Positions 1 to 8,144 of a DNA stretch of 64,000 nt are shown here, piece by piece (position 1 is the first letter of the stretch; each line of letters starts with the position of its first letter). Made by a program: the position numbers and the translations under genes. Source of the DNA: Gallaecimonas kandeliae. Lineage in GTDB: Bacteria > Pseudomonadota > Gammaproteobacteria > Enterobacterales > Gallaecimonadaceae. Below the pieces are notes generated by a model. The model was not told the DNA's origin, made no database searches, and saw only the letters and a list, made by a program, of their open reading frames with translations. Location: assembly GCF_030450055.1 (NCBI RefSeq), contig NZ_CP118480.1:3161501-3225500 (forward strand). Reading direction: 5' to 3'.

Positions 1-3000
1 TCCACCCAGGGCCTGCACGATTACCTGGTCGAGAAGATCGCCTCGACCTTCCTGCCCGCCTACCGTGGCGTGACCTCCCTGGTGCTCAAGAAGTTCTACG
101 TAGGCAACAACCCCTACATCAAGGACTTGGGCATCATGGCCAAGCGCATTCACCGGGTCGGCGACGGCGAGCTGCAGTGGTATGACGAAAAGGCGGAGGT
201 GTACCTCTCCGACTTACCCACTTGGCAGTGGGAAGCTGGTCAGGAAGTCGCTAACTTCTTCGGCCTTTACTCGGTCAATGTCATGTGGGAACACCCTGAG
301 AGCGGACGGGTATTTACTCCAAGAGAAATAAATTCCCCATTCTCTCGGTGCTTTCAAGAAGTGGGGGATGACAACACCAAGACCACAATTTATACCAACT
401 CCTTTACTGCCCAGGGCCCTTCGGAGTTTTGTTTTGACGGAACCTACTTCTATGTAGAAATGGCAGGGGCTTTTAGACGGTATGACAAGGACGGTGGTAG
501 AAGTACCATGGCTGCTATGGGCGGAAGCCCAGCTCAGCAACAGGGAGCCGTAGTCACTCCAGACGGCCAGGTATACCGGGGTTACTATGGAGGAACAGGT
601 GCGTCTAATCCCACTTACATCGCCTATACCCCGACGTTCGGGGGGACCACTACCCCCTACAACCTGAACCACGGTTCAAAGCCCATGGTTGGGTTCTATC
701 GAGAAAATAACGATGTGGTCATCACCCGAGATCAGGGGGCCACTTGGTGGAGGTTTACTAATGGGGTTCTCCAGGGACAAGAGGTATGGGCAGGGGTCAC
801 TCCCACAGCAAGGAGTGAAAGCTCGGGGTTAAACCGTTACTTCGCCCAGATGGGTAAGTATGTGGTTTGCCTGAACTGGGACTACTACACGGGATATGTC
901 TTTGTCTCAAGGGATTATGGGGCCACCTGGACTGAATACCACATTGGTGGAAACCTGAATGGGAACTGGGTTTCAGTAAATAACTCCGGAGGTGTTCTAA
1001 TAACAACGTCTAGTGGGTGGTGGCTCTATAATTCGGCCACCGACACCTTTGACAATATCACCCCCGCAAGATACACCCCCTCATATTCCAGTTGGTCTGG
1101 CGTTGTAGTGCTGCGCAGTGACTTTTCCCTAGTGGGAGCGATGAACGTGGGTAGCAATGGCCCCTGGCTATTCAGGAATGCCCTTAGCCTTAGTGATGCC
1201 AAGTCAGGCATGAACCCCGCCCACATGATCCGCGAGTGGTATACCCACCCGGTTTGGGGCCGGGGGCTGCCGGCCACCATGATCGGCGACAGCTTCACCA
1301 CGGCCGCCGATACCCTCTATGCCGAAGGGCTGGGGCTGTCGTTCTACTGGGCCGACGAGATCACCCACAAAGACGCCATCAACGAGATCCAGCGCCACAT
1401 CGACGCGGTGCGCTACGTGGACCCCAGCACCGGCAAGCTCGAAATCAAGCTGATCCGCAACGACTACGACCCTTCCACCCTGACGGTGCTGGACGACAGC
1501 AATAGCAAGGTGACCAAGTTCGACCGCCAGCCGCGCAGCGAGCTGTATAACCAGATCACCGTTAAGTACCGCGACCGCGATACCTGGGGCTGGGCCAGCA
1601 TCACGGTGCGCGACGACACCGCGATCCGCCGCCTGGGACGTGTCCGCAACAAGACCATCGAATATGCGGGTGTCTGGGATCCGAAGGTGGCCCTGGACCT
1701 GGGGCGCCGCGACCTGGCCGCCAACTCCCGCGAGTTTGCCCGCGCGACCATCGAGACGAACCGCCGGGTATCTGACCTCAAACCCGGTGAAGTGTGCAAG
1801 GTCAGCTCAACCAAAGACGGCATTGACGGCATGATCTTCCGGGTGGCCACCCGCACCGACTCGGCGGATCTGAGCGGCGCCATCACCCTGGAAGGGGCCG
1901 AGGACATCTTCAGCGATGGCTGGACTGTGTACGCGGTACCGACCGGCTCGCGCTGGGTCGACCCCATCGGCGACCCGCAGAACTTCGGCGAGGCCACCGC
2001 CTTCGAGCGACCCTATCTGTTGACCGTGGCCGAGGTGGGGGACAGCTACATCGACCAGGTACCGGCCGACTCCTGCTTCTACGGCTTTGCCGGCGCCCGG
2101 CCCAGCAGCGGCACCCACCTCAGTTACAACCTCTATGTCTACCCGAGCGGCACCAGCCAGGCCCCCGATAACGAGGTGGCCATCTCCAGCGAGTTCACCC
2201 CTGTGGCCGTCGTCGACGGCGATGTCGATGACCGGAGCCAGACGGTGATCCCGGTGACCGGCGTCGATACGGTCGCGTCGCTCCGGGTGGGGCAGCTGGT
2301 GCTGATTGGCGACGCGGCTGATGGTACGCGCGAGCTGGCCGCCCTCGATGCCGCCGTCAGCGAGGGGGATCTCACCGTTACCCTCAAGCGCGGCGTAGCC
2401 GACACCCTGCCCATGCCCATCGCCAGCGGGACAGTGCTGTATTTCATCGGCGACCACTACGGTGGCGACCAGACCGAGTTTGTGGCCGGTGAAACCGCCG
2501 ACGGCTACGGCACCCCGCTAAACGGCCGAGGTGCCTACGCCGGGCCTTACACGGTGCGCAGCGTGGACATGCAGGGCCGCCACCAACTGCCGTACCTGCC
2601 GGCCAACTGGAAGGTCGACGGGGCCTATGCCTGGAGCGACATCATTGCCGCCACAGGTGACACCAGCTGGGTACTGACCTGGAACCACCGCGACCGCGTC
2701 ACGCAATCCAACCAGGCGATCAGCTGGTTCGAGGGCGCAGACTATGGCCCGGAGGCCGGCCAGACCTACCACCTGCAGGTGGACGCCCTGGACGCAACTG
2801 AAACGGTGTTGCAAAGCGGCTACATCGACGCCGACCTGGGCGCGGTCAACACCTACACCATCGACCTGGTCGCCCAGCAGCCGCCCGAGGGGCTGGTGTG
2901 GCTGGATATCAAGCAGTGGTCGGTCAGAGATGGCCTGGACAGCCTGCAGATGGTGACAGCGAGGATCAAGGTCGACCTGGACAGCACCAATAGCCAGGCT

Positions 3001-3897
3001 TATTTCAAGCCGCTGGAGGCCGGTACCGGCGCCCTTTACCTGCTAAACCCCGGCAATTCGGTTCAGGCCCTGACCGCCGCCTTGGCCCTGGCAGAGGAGT
3101 ATGCTGGCGCGTTTCCAAGCGGATACCCCTACGGCCTCATCGGCGGCAAGTGGTTTAGGCCGGTTGGGAGTGACCATATCGGCTTCGATAGCTCGCCGGG
3201 TGGCTCATACCCGGACAGTGGCTACCCGATGATGGCGCTCGGCGGGGACATCCTCGCCAGGTTCAATGAGGGCGACAGCACCTACTACTGGACCGCCGAC
3301 GGCGTCACCGTTACCACCCAAGCCGACCCCGGACCAGGCACGCTGGCCGGGGTGACAAGAGCCCTGGGCCGCCACAACGGACTGCACTTCATCCTCGAAG
3401 AGTGGTATGCCAACCAGAGCCCCTATACCCAGAAGTTCGATCTCTGGTCCTCTCCTGACGGCGTGAACTGGACCAAGGCGGTCGATGGCCACGCGGGCAC
3501 CACCACCTGGCCTCGTATCGTTTACCTGTTCGGCAAGTATTGGCTGGCCGTGAACTACCCGGACAACGTGCTGATGTCGTCCAGCGACGGCATTACCTGG
3601 ACCGAGAGCGATGGCAATGCGCTGTTCAATGGGGACCATCCGTTCCTGGTGGCCAACGCCACCACCATGCTGATCGCCTCGCCGTACAACCAGACCTTTG
3701 TCTACACCACCGACGGGGTGAACTGGAGCGCAGCCAGCGCCATGCCGGTCAGCACCAGCCCGTACTCGAACAAGTACGGCTACATCTACCCGCATGAGGA
3801 TTACGGGTGGGTCTGTTGCTACAAGGAAGACCCCTATGGGGCAGGCTATGCCTTCACGAGCACCGACCTGGTCAACTGGACGCAGCTGACCCTATAG
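1..3897 (+). CDS. Phage tail tip / host-specificity protein, 5'-truncated by window edge
   Basis: The frame is open from base 1 with no start codon, so this is the C-terminal 1298 residues of a longer protein. The first ~65 residues and the block from nt ~1200 to ~1900 (around MNPAHMIREWYTHPVWG and the GLGLSFYW segment) resemble the tail-tip proteins of siphophages and prophages that hold the receptor-binding part of the tail. Between these blocks, nt ~240-1195 encodes a beta-rich insert with Asp-box motifs (TRDQGATWW, SRDYGATW) typical of sialidase-like propellers. Its codon use is visibly more AT-rich than the flanks. The C-terminus (nt ~3060-3890) has further Asp-box-like repeats (SSPDGVNW, SSSDGITW, TTDGVNW, STDLVNW) in normal composition. 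No other phage gene lies downstream, so this is probably the right end of a prophage. The phage family and target receptor cannot be named. Confidence 0.8.
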   Translation, partial: STQGLHDYLVEKIASTFLPAYRGVTSLVLKKFYVGNNPYIKDLGIMAKRIHRVGDGELQWYDEKAEVYLSDLPTWQWEAGQEVANFFGLYSVNVMWEHPESGRVFTPREINSPFSRCFQEVGDDNTKTTIYTNSFTAQGPSEFCFDGTYFYVEMAGAFRRYDKDGGRSTMAAMGGSPAQQQGAVVTPDGQVYRGYYGGTGASNPTYIAYTPTFGGTTTPYNLNHGSKPMVGFYRENNDVVITRDQGATWWRFTNGVLQGQEVWAGVTPTARSESSGLNRYFAQMGKYVVCLNWDYYTGYVFVSRDYGATWTEYHIGGNLNGNWVSVNNSGGVLITTSSGWWLYNSATDTFDNITPARYTPSYSSWSGVVVLRSDFSLVGAMNVGSNGPWLFRNALSLSDAKSGMNPAHMIREWYTHPVWGRGLPATMIGDSFTTAADTLYAEGLGLSFYWADEITHKDAINEIQRHIDAVRYVDPSTGKLEIKLIRNDYDPSTLTVLDDSNSKVTKFDRQPRSELYNQITVKYRDRDTWGWASITVRDDTAIRRLGRVRNKTIEYAGVWDPKVALDLGRRDLAANSREFARATIETNRRVSDLKPGEVCKVSSTKDGIDGMIFRVATRTDSADLSGAITLEGAEDIFSDGWTVYAVPTGSRWVDPIGDPQNFGEATAFERPYLLTVAEVGDSYIDQVPADSCFYGFAGARPSSGTHLSYNLYVYPSGTSQAPDNEVAISSEFTPVAVVDGDVDDRSQTVIPVTGVDTVASLRVGQLVLIGDAADGTRELAALDAAVSEGDLTVTLKRGVADTLPMPIASGTVLYFIGDHYGGDQTEFVAGETADGYGTPLNGRGAYAGPYTVRSVDMQGRHQLPYLPANWKVDGAYAWSDIIAATGDTSWVLTWNHRDRVTQSNQAISWFEGADYGPEAGQTYHLQVDALDATETVLQSGYIDADLGAVNTYTIDLVAQQPPEGLVWLDIKQWSVRDGLDSLQMVTARIKVDLDSTNSQAYFKPLEAGTGALYLLNPGNSVQALTAALALAEEYAGAFPSGYPYGLIGGKWFRPVGSDHIGFDSSPGGSYPDSGYPMMALGGDILARFNEGDSTYYWTADGVTVTTQADPGPGTLAGVTRALGRHNGLHFILEEWYANQSPYTQKFDLWSSPDGVNWTKAVDGHAGTTTWPRIVYLFGKYWLAVNYPDNVLMSSSDGITWTESDGNALFNGDHPFLVANATTMLIASPYNQTFVYTTDGVNWSAASAMPVSTSPYSNKYGYIYPHEDYGWVCCYKEDPYGAGYAFTSTDLVNWTQLTL

Positions 3898-3927
3898 GCC
3901 ACTGCGACCTGGGACTGGATAGGGAGG

Positions 3928-3958
3928 AGACTGCCGGGGATCCGGCAGTCTGTTTTTT
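3928..3958 (+). terminator. Rho-independent terminator after tail gene
   Basis: Perfect 10-bp stem AGACTGCCGG / CCGGCAGTCT with a GGAT loop, followed by a T-rich run. It lies 30 bases after the tail gene stop and would end phage late transcription. Confidence 0.85.
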
Positions 3959-4049
3959 GAAATGATGTTCCAGAATGTGCAACGATTCAGAACCGCGATT
4001 TATCGCACATCAGAGGCCGAGTTTTCGCGCGCGGCTACAAGCGGCCAGT

Positions 4050-4077
4050 AAAAAAGCGCCCCTGGGGGCGCTTTTTT
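4050..4077 (-). terminator. Terminator of the PspB-like/lipoprotein operon
   Basis: GCGCCC / GGGCGC stem flanked by A6 and T6, so it can work in both directions. The minus-strand T-run overlaps the stop codon of the small membrane protein gene. Confidence 0.8.
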
Positions 4078-4364
4078 CATGAGGCTTCTTTTTTCCTGCC
4101 CAGGGCATCTATGGCCCTGGAGACCTCGAAGCCCTGGTCCGTGACTATGGCTTCAAGGTTGCGGATCCGCTCTTCCATGCGGCTAATCTTGTCCTGCAGG
4201 GCCTGGTTGTCAGGCCCGCTGGCCAGCTGGCTGTTCAACTGCTTTTCCTGGATATCCAGCTTGCGGTTGTAGATGCGCCTAAAGGTACCGAAGCCGACGC
4301 TGATCAGGACGATCAGCACCACCATAATCGGACCAATCATTGGGCCAATTATTGAGCTTTCCAT
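4077..4364 (-). CDS. Small membrane protein with PspB-like coiled coil
   Basis: 95 aa. Residues ~8-28 form one hydrophobic membrane segment, followed by a basic stretch (RRIYNRK) and a charged helical region. The motif RMEERIRNLEAIV resembles the RMRERIQALESIL of phage-shock protein B, which couples PspC to PspA at the inner membrane. The start is fixed by a strong GGGAGG Shine-Dalgarno 8 bases upstream. It lies 14 bases after the DUF3192 lipoprotein gene and is probably co-transcribed with it. No pspA, pspC or pspF is present in the window, so a true phage-shock role is uncertain; it may be an orphan PspB-like envelope protein. Confidence 0.55.
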   Translation of the reverse strand: MESSIIGPMIGPIMVVLIVLISVGFGTFRRIYNRKLDIQEKQLNSQLASGPDNQALQDKISRMEERIRNLEAIVTDQGFEVSRAIDALGRKKEAS

Positions 4365-4378
4365 TTCATTTACCTCCC

Positions 4379-4744
4379 TTACAAACGTTGCAGGGCCATG
4401 TCACCCCAGCCGATCAGCTTGTCGCCTTGGAAGATCAGCGGCGTGCATTCGTCCCTGGTGGTCATGCCATCACTGTGCTTACGCTGGCTACGATAATAGA
4501 GCACCCGGTGGCCGTCCGTGAGCTGGTCGTCAAAATCCGGGGTCCCCAGGCGGTGGGTGACGTCGGCCAGCGCCATGCCGGTGGACAGGCCGGTGATGGC
4601 GTCACGGTTCTTGTGTTCCAGGCTCTTGTGACCGCCATTGTCACCGTAGTCGTCGGAATCGCCGTCGGCGATCACCACACAGGCGGACAGGGGCAGGACG
4701 ATAAGGGCAGTCAGGGCCAGCTTGGCCAGGTTGTTTTTCAGCAC
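4379..4744 (-). CDS. DUF3192-type small lipoprotein
   Basis: 121 aa from a GTG start at 4744, chosen because AAGGAG lies 7 bases upstream; the frame is open further upstream but without a comparable site. The N-terminus is a lipoprotein signal (LPLSAC lipobox, Cys at ~residue 21). The mature part has GMALADVTHRLGTPDF and a C-terminal strand FQGDKLIGWG, the pattern of the DUF3192 family, which has a BamE/SmpA-like fold. It would sit in the outer membrane facing the periplasm. The family has no established function. First gene of a two-gene operon with the PspB-like protein. Confidence 0.7.
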   Translation of the reverse strand: MLKNNLAKLALTALIVLPLSACVVIADGDSDDYGDNGGHKSLEHKNRDAITGLSTGMALADVTHRLGTPDFDDQLTDGHRVLYYRSQRKHSDGMTTRDECTPLIFQGDKLIGWGDMALQRL

Positions 4745-4902
4745 AATGGTTCTCCTTGATATGGCATGACCGATACTATGCAAAGCCTTTGCCATAGATG
4801 TAACACATTGTAATGAAAAGATAATCAAATGAAATCGTTCAGCCATCCTGGGGAATTTCGCCACCATGTGGCGTATTTTGCCGCTCGGGCTGGCGGCTTT
4901 GT

Positions 4903-4919
4903 GCGATAAGGGTTATTGC
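4903..4919. promoter_or_regulatory. Imperfect inverted repeat upstream of ohrR
   Basis: GCGATAA-GGG-TTATTGC. The half-sites are the same words found in the ohr operator at 5492-5522 but in the opposite arrangement. It could be an OhrR autoregulatory site about 70 bases before the ohrR start. Weak evidence. Confidence 0.3.
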
Positions 4920-4987
4920 TATTACCATGAAGCCAAAGGCGCCGCCGGCCGCTATAGTGGCCGGCCCCAGAACCAAGAGGTGACCCC

Positions 4988-5434
4988 ATGGCAAAGCAAC
5001 ACTGCGAGGCCCTGAAGCTGGACAACCAGCTCTGTTTCGCCCTCTACTCCGCCACCCTGGCCATGACCAAGCTCTACAAGCCGATGTTGCAGGCGCTGGA
5101 TCTCACCTATCCCCAATACCTGATGATGCTGGTGCTCTGGGAGCAGGACGGCATCACCGCCACGGAACTCGGCAAGAAGCTGATGCAGGACCTCGGCGCC
5201 CTGAGCCCCGTCATCAAGCGCCTGGAGGCCCAGGGCCTCATCGAGCGGCGCCGCAGCAGCCAGGATGAGCGTAAGGTACAGCTGCACCTGAGCGAGGCCG
5301 GCCGGGCGTTGCAAACCAAGGCCGAGGCCATACCGCCCCAGATCCTGTGCAGCAGTGGCCTGGATCTCGCTGCCGGCAGCCAGCTCAAGCAGCAACTGGA
5401 AAGCCTCCGCCAGTCATTGATGGACTCCCTTTAA
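4988..5434 (+). CDS. ohrR: MarR-family organic hydroperoxide sensor OhrR
   Basis: 148 aa MarR-type winged-helix repressor. The N-terminal helix carries the family's reactive cysteine in LDNQLCFALYS (Cys16). A second cysteine at ~121 (QILCSSG) matches the 2-Cys class of OhrR, in which peroxide-driven disulfide formation releases DNA. The recognition region (LGALSPVIKRLEAQGLIER) and the wing (RRSSQDERKVQL) are intact. Start ATG 4988 is preceded by AGAGG. ohr follows on the same strand, and a perfect inverted repeat lies between the two genes. Known for the family: OhrR represses ohr until organic hydroperoxides oxidise it. Confidence 0.88.
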   Translation: MAKQHCEALKLDNQLCFALYSATLAMTKLYKPMLQALDLTYPQYLMMLVLWEQDGITATELGKKLMQDLGALSPVIKRLEAQGLIERRRSSQDERKVQLHLSEAGRALQTKAEAIPPQILCSSGLDLAAGSQLKQQLESLRQSLMDSL

Positions 5435-5491
5435 GCCCCCTTCCGGTTTGCCCCCTCTTCGGAAAAAACGGTCGCTGTTATCGGCAAAAAA

Positions 5492-5522
5492 AGTTATCGC
5501 AATTATGATTGTTGCGATAACT
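5492..5522. promoter_or_regulatory. Probable OhrR operator in front of ohr
   Basis: Perfect 11-bp inverted repeat AGTTATCGCAA ... TTGCGATAACT with a 9-base spacer, 40 bases upstream of the ohr start. The half-site spacing (~20 bp centre to centre) suits one dimer or two adjacent dimers of a MarR-family repressor. Confidence 0.65.
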
Positions 5523-5562
5523 TAACTCCCGAAGACAACATCACCTTGAAGAGGAATCGACC

Positions 5563-5982
5563 ATGCAAGTACTTTACAAAGCCATCGCCACTTCCACCGG
5601 CGGTCGTGACGGCCAGGCCAAGTCTTCCGACGGCATCCTGGACGTCAAGCTGGCAACTCCCAAGGAACTGGGCGGTGCCGGCGGCGACGCCACCAACCCT
5701 GAGCAGCTGTTCGCGGCCGGTTATTCCGCCTGCTTCATCGGCGCCCTCAAGTTCGTCGGCGGCCAGGCCAAAGTCGCAGTACCCAAGGACACCAGCGTCC
5801 GTGCCGAAGTGGGCATCGGCCAGATCCCTGGCGGTTTCGGCCTGGACATCGACCTCTTCGTGACCCTGCCCGGTCTGGACCAGGATCAGGCCGAGACCCT
5901 GGTGTTCAAGGCCCACGAGGTCTGCCCCTACTCCAACGCCACCCGCAACAACGTCGAGGTCAGGCTGCACGTCGCCGTCTAA
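5563..5982 (+). CDS. ohr: Organic hydroperoxide reductase Ohr
   Basis: 139 aa, OsmC/Ohr family and full length. Both catalytic cysteines are present: Cys57 in YSACF and Cys121 in [12 protein letters not shown]. The conserved Arg (STGGRDG) and Glu (NPEQLF) that orient the active site are also there. The cytosolic enzyme reduces organic and lipid hydroperoxides using lipoylated protein or dithiol donors. Start ATG 5563 has GAGG upstream. Adjacent to ohrR and behind a probable OhrR operator, so peroxide-inducible expression is expected. A terminator follows 14 bases downstream. Confidence 0.95.
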   Translation: MQVLYKAIATSTGGRDGQAKSSDGILDVKLATPKELGGAGGDATNPEQLFAAGYSACFIGALKFVGGQAKVAVPKDTSVRAEVGIGQIPGGFGLDIDLFVTLPGLDQDQAETLVFKAHEVCPYSNATRNNVEVRLHVAV

Positions 5983-5995
5983 GCCTTGGCCAATG

Positions 5996-6022
5996 AAAAG
6001 CCCGCCATATGGCGGGCTTTTC
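5996..6022 (+). terminator. Terminator after ohr
   Basis: AAAAGCCCGCC / GGCGGGCTTTT hairpin directly after the ohr stop; symmetric, so potentially bidirectional. Confidence 0.85.
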
Positions 6023-6142
6023 GTGCCTGGTCTTTGCGGCTGCTGGCCAGGGCGAGCCGCTCACAGCTCGGCACGGCTTCGCCTAGCGGCTGTCCATCAG
6101 TACAATAGCCGCAGGATGGATAACAACAACATTGAGGAAGCA

Positions 6143-6937
6143 ATGAATCGCTTTGTACTGGCGCTGCCGCTGTTGCTGGCCGCCGCAGCCCCCCAGGCCA
6201 AGACGGCCCCGGTGGATCTCCAGAGCCAGAACACCCAGGCCGTATTGTGGATGCAGGATTCCGGCGAGTACCGGGCCCTTTGCTACCAGGCGTTCAACCT
6301 GGCCAAGCTGGCCTTCGACCAGGCCCTGGCCAACCACCAGGGCAAGCTGGCGGTGATGGTGGATCTCGACGAGACCATGCTGGACAACAGCCCCTACAGC
6401 GCCTGGCAGATACTGGGCCAGCAGCCCTACAGCGACAAGAGCTGGGACACCTGGGTCAACAGCATCCAGACCGCCGCCCTGCCCGGCGCCGTGGATTTTG
6501 CCAATCATGTGACCCTGGCCGGCGGCACCGTCTTCTATGTGTCCAACCGCTCGGCGCGCACCTTCGACGCCACGGCCAAGAACCTGGTTCAGGCCGGCTT
6601 CCCCCGGGTCGACAGGGACACACTGCGCCTCAAGACGACCACTTCCGACAAGGCGTCCCGCCTGGCCGCCATACAGGCACAAGGCTACCAGGTGGTGTTG
6701 ATGCTGGGGGACAACCTCAACGACTTCCCCGAACTGGGCACCTACCACCAGCAGAACGCCGAGCGCGAACTCGCCGTCGACGCCCACCAGGCCGACTTCG
6801 GCAACCGCTTCATCCTGCTGCCCAACCCTTCCTACGGCGACTGGGAGCCCGGCCTTGGCAAGGACTACTACCAGCTGAACGACGCCGGCAAGGCCAGGTT
6901 GCGCCAGCGCAGCCTGAGATCCTGGTCAGGTAAGTAA
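6143..6937 (+). CDS. 5'-nucleotidase / acid phosphatase, e(P4) HAD family
   Basis: 264 aa. ATG 6143 was chosen over the far-upstream open frame because TTGAGGAAG lies just before it and a signal peptide (MNRFVLALPLLLAAAA) follows. HAD-type catalytic motif I is VMVDLDETMLDN (Asp74, Asp76), motif II is in FYVSNRS, and the late acidic motif is GDNLNDF (Asp190, Asp194). This is the class C acid phosphatase / lipoprotein e(P4) family, which dephosphorylates nucleotides, including NMN, at the cell surface. Unlike e(P4), no lipobox cysteine is visible, so a soluble periplasmic product is more likely than a lipoprotein. Stands alone between two terminators. Confidence 0.85.
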   Translation: MNRFVLALPLLLAAAAPQAKTAPVDLQSQNTQAVLWMQDSGEYRALCYQAFNLAKLAFDQALANHQGKLAVMVDLDETMLDNSPYSAWQILGQQPYSDKSWDTWVNSIQTAALPGAVDFANHVTLAGGTVFYVSNRSARTFDATAKNLVQAGFPRVDRDTLRLKTTTSDKASRLAAIQAQGYQVVLMLGDNLNDFPELGTYHQQNAERELAVDAHQADFGNRFILLPNPSYGDWEPGLGKDYYQLNDAGKARLRQRSLRSWSGK

Positions 6938-6965
6938 AAAAGCCCGCCGAATGGCGGGCTTTTTT
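6936..6965. terminator. Bidirectional terminator between convergent genes
   Basis: AGCCCGCC-GAAT-GGCGGGCT hairpin flanked by A6 and T6, between the converging phosphatase and trans-sulfuration genes. Confidence 0.85.
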
Positions 6966-6966
6966 G

Positions 6967-8127
6967 TCAGTCCTGAAGGGCTTGTTTGAGGTCGGCTATC
7001 AGGTCATCGGCGTCCTCGACGCCGATGCTGAGCCGCACCAGGTCGTCGCTGACCCCGGCGGCGGCGCGGGCTTCACCGCTCATGGCGGCGTGGGTGGTGC
7101 TGGCCGGGTGGCAGGCCAGGCTCTCCAGATCCCCCAGGCTCACAGCCTGGGTAAAGAGCTCCAGCTTGTCGAGGAAGCGGGCGCAGGCCTCGAAGCCGCC
7201 TTCCAACTCGATGCTGACCATACCGCCGAAGCCGCGGCTGACCTCGCCCAGCACCTGGTGGCCAGGATGACTGGCAAGGCCGGGGTAGATCACCTTCTTG
7301 ACTCCAGGGTGGGCATCCAGGAACTCGGCCACTTTACCGGCGTTGTGGAGGTGGGCGTCCATGCGCAGCGGCAGCGTCTTGACGCCGCGCTGCAGCAGGT
7401 AGGCCTCCTGGGGCCCTATGGGGGAGCCAATATGCTTGAGGGCCACGGTGCGGACCTTGGCCATCAGTTCGCTGCGGCCGGCCACCACCCCGGCGATGAT
7501 GTCGCCGTGGCCGCCCAGGTACTTGGTGCCGCTGTGCATCACCAGATCCACCCCCAGCTCCAGGGGGCGCAACAGGTAGGGGGTCAGGAAGGTGTTGTCG
7601 CAGACGGTAACGGCGCCAACCTTCTTGGCCGCCGCCACCACTTTACGGGGATCTATGACCTTGAGGTTGGGGTTGGTGACCGTCTCGAACAGCACCACGC
7701 GGGTAGCGGGGCTGATGTTGTCCAGCAGCTCCTGGTCTGAACCGTAGCGGCTGATGGTGATGCCGGCCCGCACCAGGGTCTGTTTCAGGAAGGCGTCGGT
7801 GCCGCCGTAGAGGGGATCGACAAAGGCCACCTCGTCACCGCTGTCAGCCAGGGCATACATGATGGCCGAGACGGCCGCCATGCCGGAGGCCACTACCAGG
7901 GCTTCGTCAGCCCCTTCCATGGCCGCCAGCTTCAGCTCCAGCTCGGCGGTGGTGGGGTTGGCAAAACGGCTGTAGATGAAGCCAGGGTTCTGGCCGCTGA
8001 AGCGGGCCTTGCCCTCTTCGGCGGTGAAGTAGCTGAAGGTACTGCTCTGGTAGAGAGGGGTGGTCAGGGCCCCCGTCTGGGGGTCCAGTCGTTGACCCGC
8101 GTGGACGCTCAGGGTCTTGAATTTCAT
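6967..8127 (-). CDS. PLP-dependent trans-sulfuration enzyme (Cys/Met metabolism family)
   Basis: 386 aa, full length for the family. The PLP lysine is in MHSGTKYLGGHGD (K202); YSRFANPTT and GEVSRGFGGMVS are typical family motifs. Overall it resembles methionine gamma-lyase/cystathionine gamma-lyase. The position that carries the MGL-specific cysteine (LYGCT) is glycine here (LYGGT, ~108-109), so methionine gamma-lyase activity should not be assumed. Cystathionine gamma-lyase, gamma-synthase or O-acylhomoserine sulfhydrylase activity is possible. It lies 17 bases downstream of a 2-oxoglutarate oxygenase gene on the same strand, probably one operon. Start ATG 8127 has GGAG upstream. Confidence 0.82.
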   Translation of the reverse strand: MKFKTLSVHAGQRLDPQTGALTTPLYQSSTFSYFTAEEGKARFSGQNPGFIYSRFANPTTAELELKLAAMEGADEALVVASGMAAVSAIMYALADSGDEVAFVDPLYGGTDAFLKQTLVRAGITISRYGSDQELLDNISPATRVVLFETVTNPNLKVIDPRKVVAAAKKVGAVTVCDNTFLTPYLLRPLELGVDLVMHSGTKYLGGHGDIIAGVVAGRSELMAKVRTVALKHIGSPIGPQEAYLLQRGVKTLPLRMDAHLHNAGKVAEFLDAHPGVKKVIYPGLASHPGHQVLGEVSRGFGGMVSIELEGGFEACARFLDKLELFTQAVSLGDLESLACHPASTTHAAMSGEARAAAGVSDDLVRLSIGVEDADDLIADLKQALQD

Positions 8128-8144
8128 CTAGGGCTCCGTCTAAG

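Noticed and set aside
4825-5025. 66-aa minus-strand frame between the lipoprotein and ohrR
   Set aside because: Overlaps ohrR and its promoter; no ribosome site or family character.
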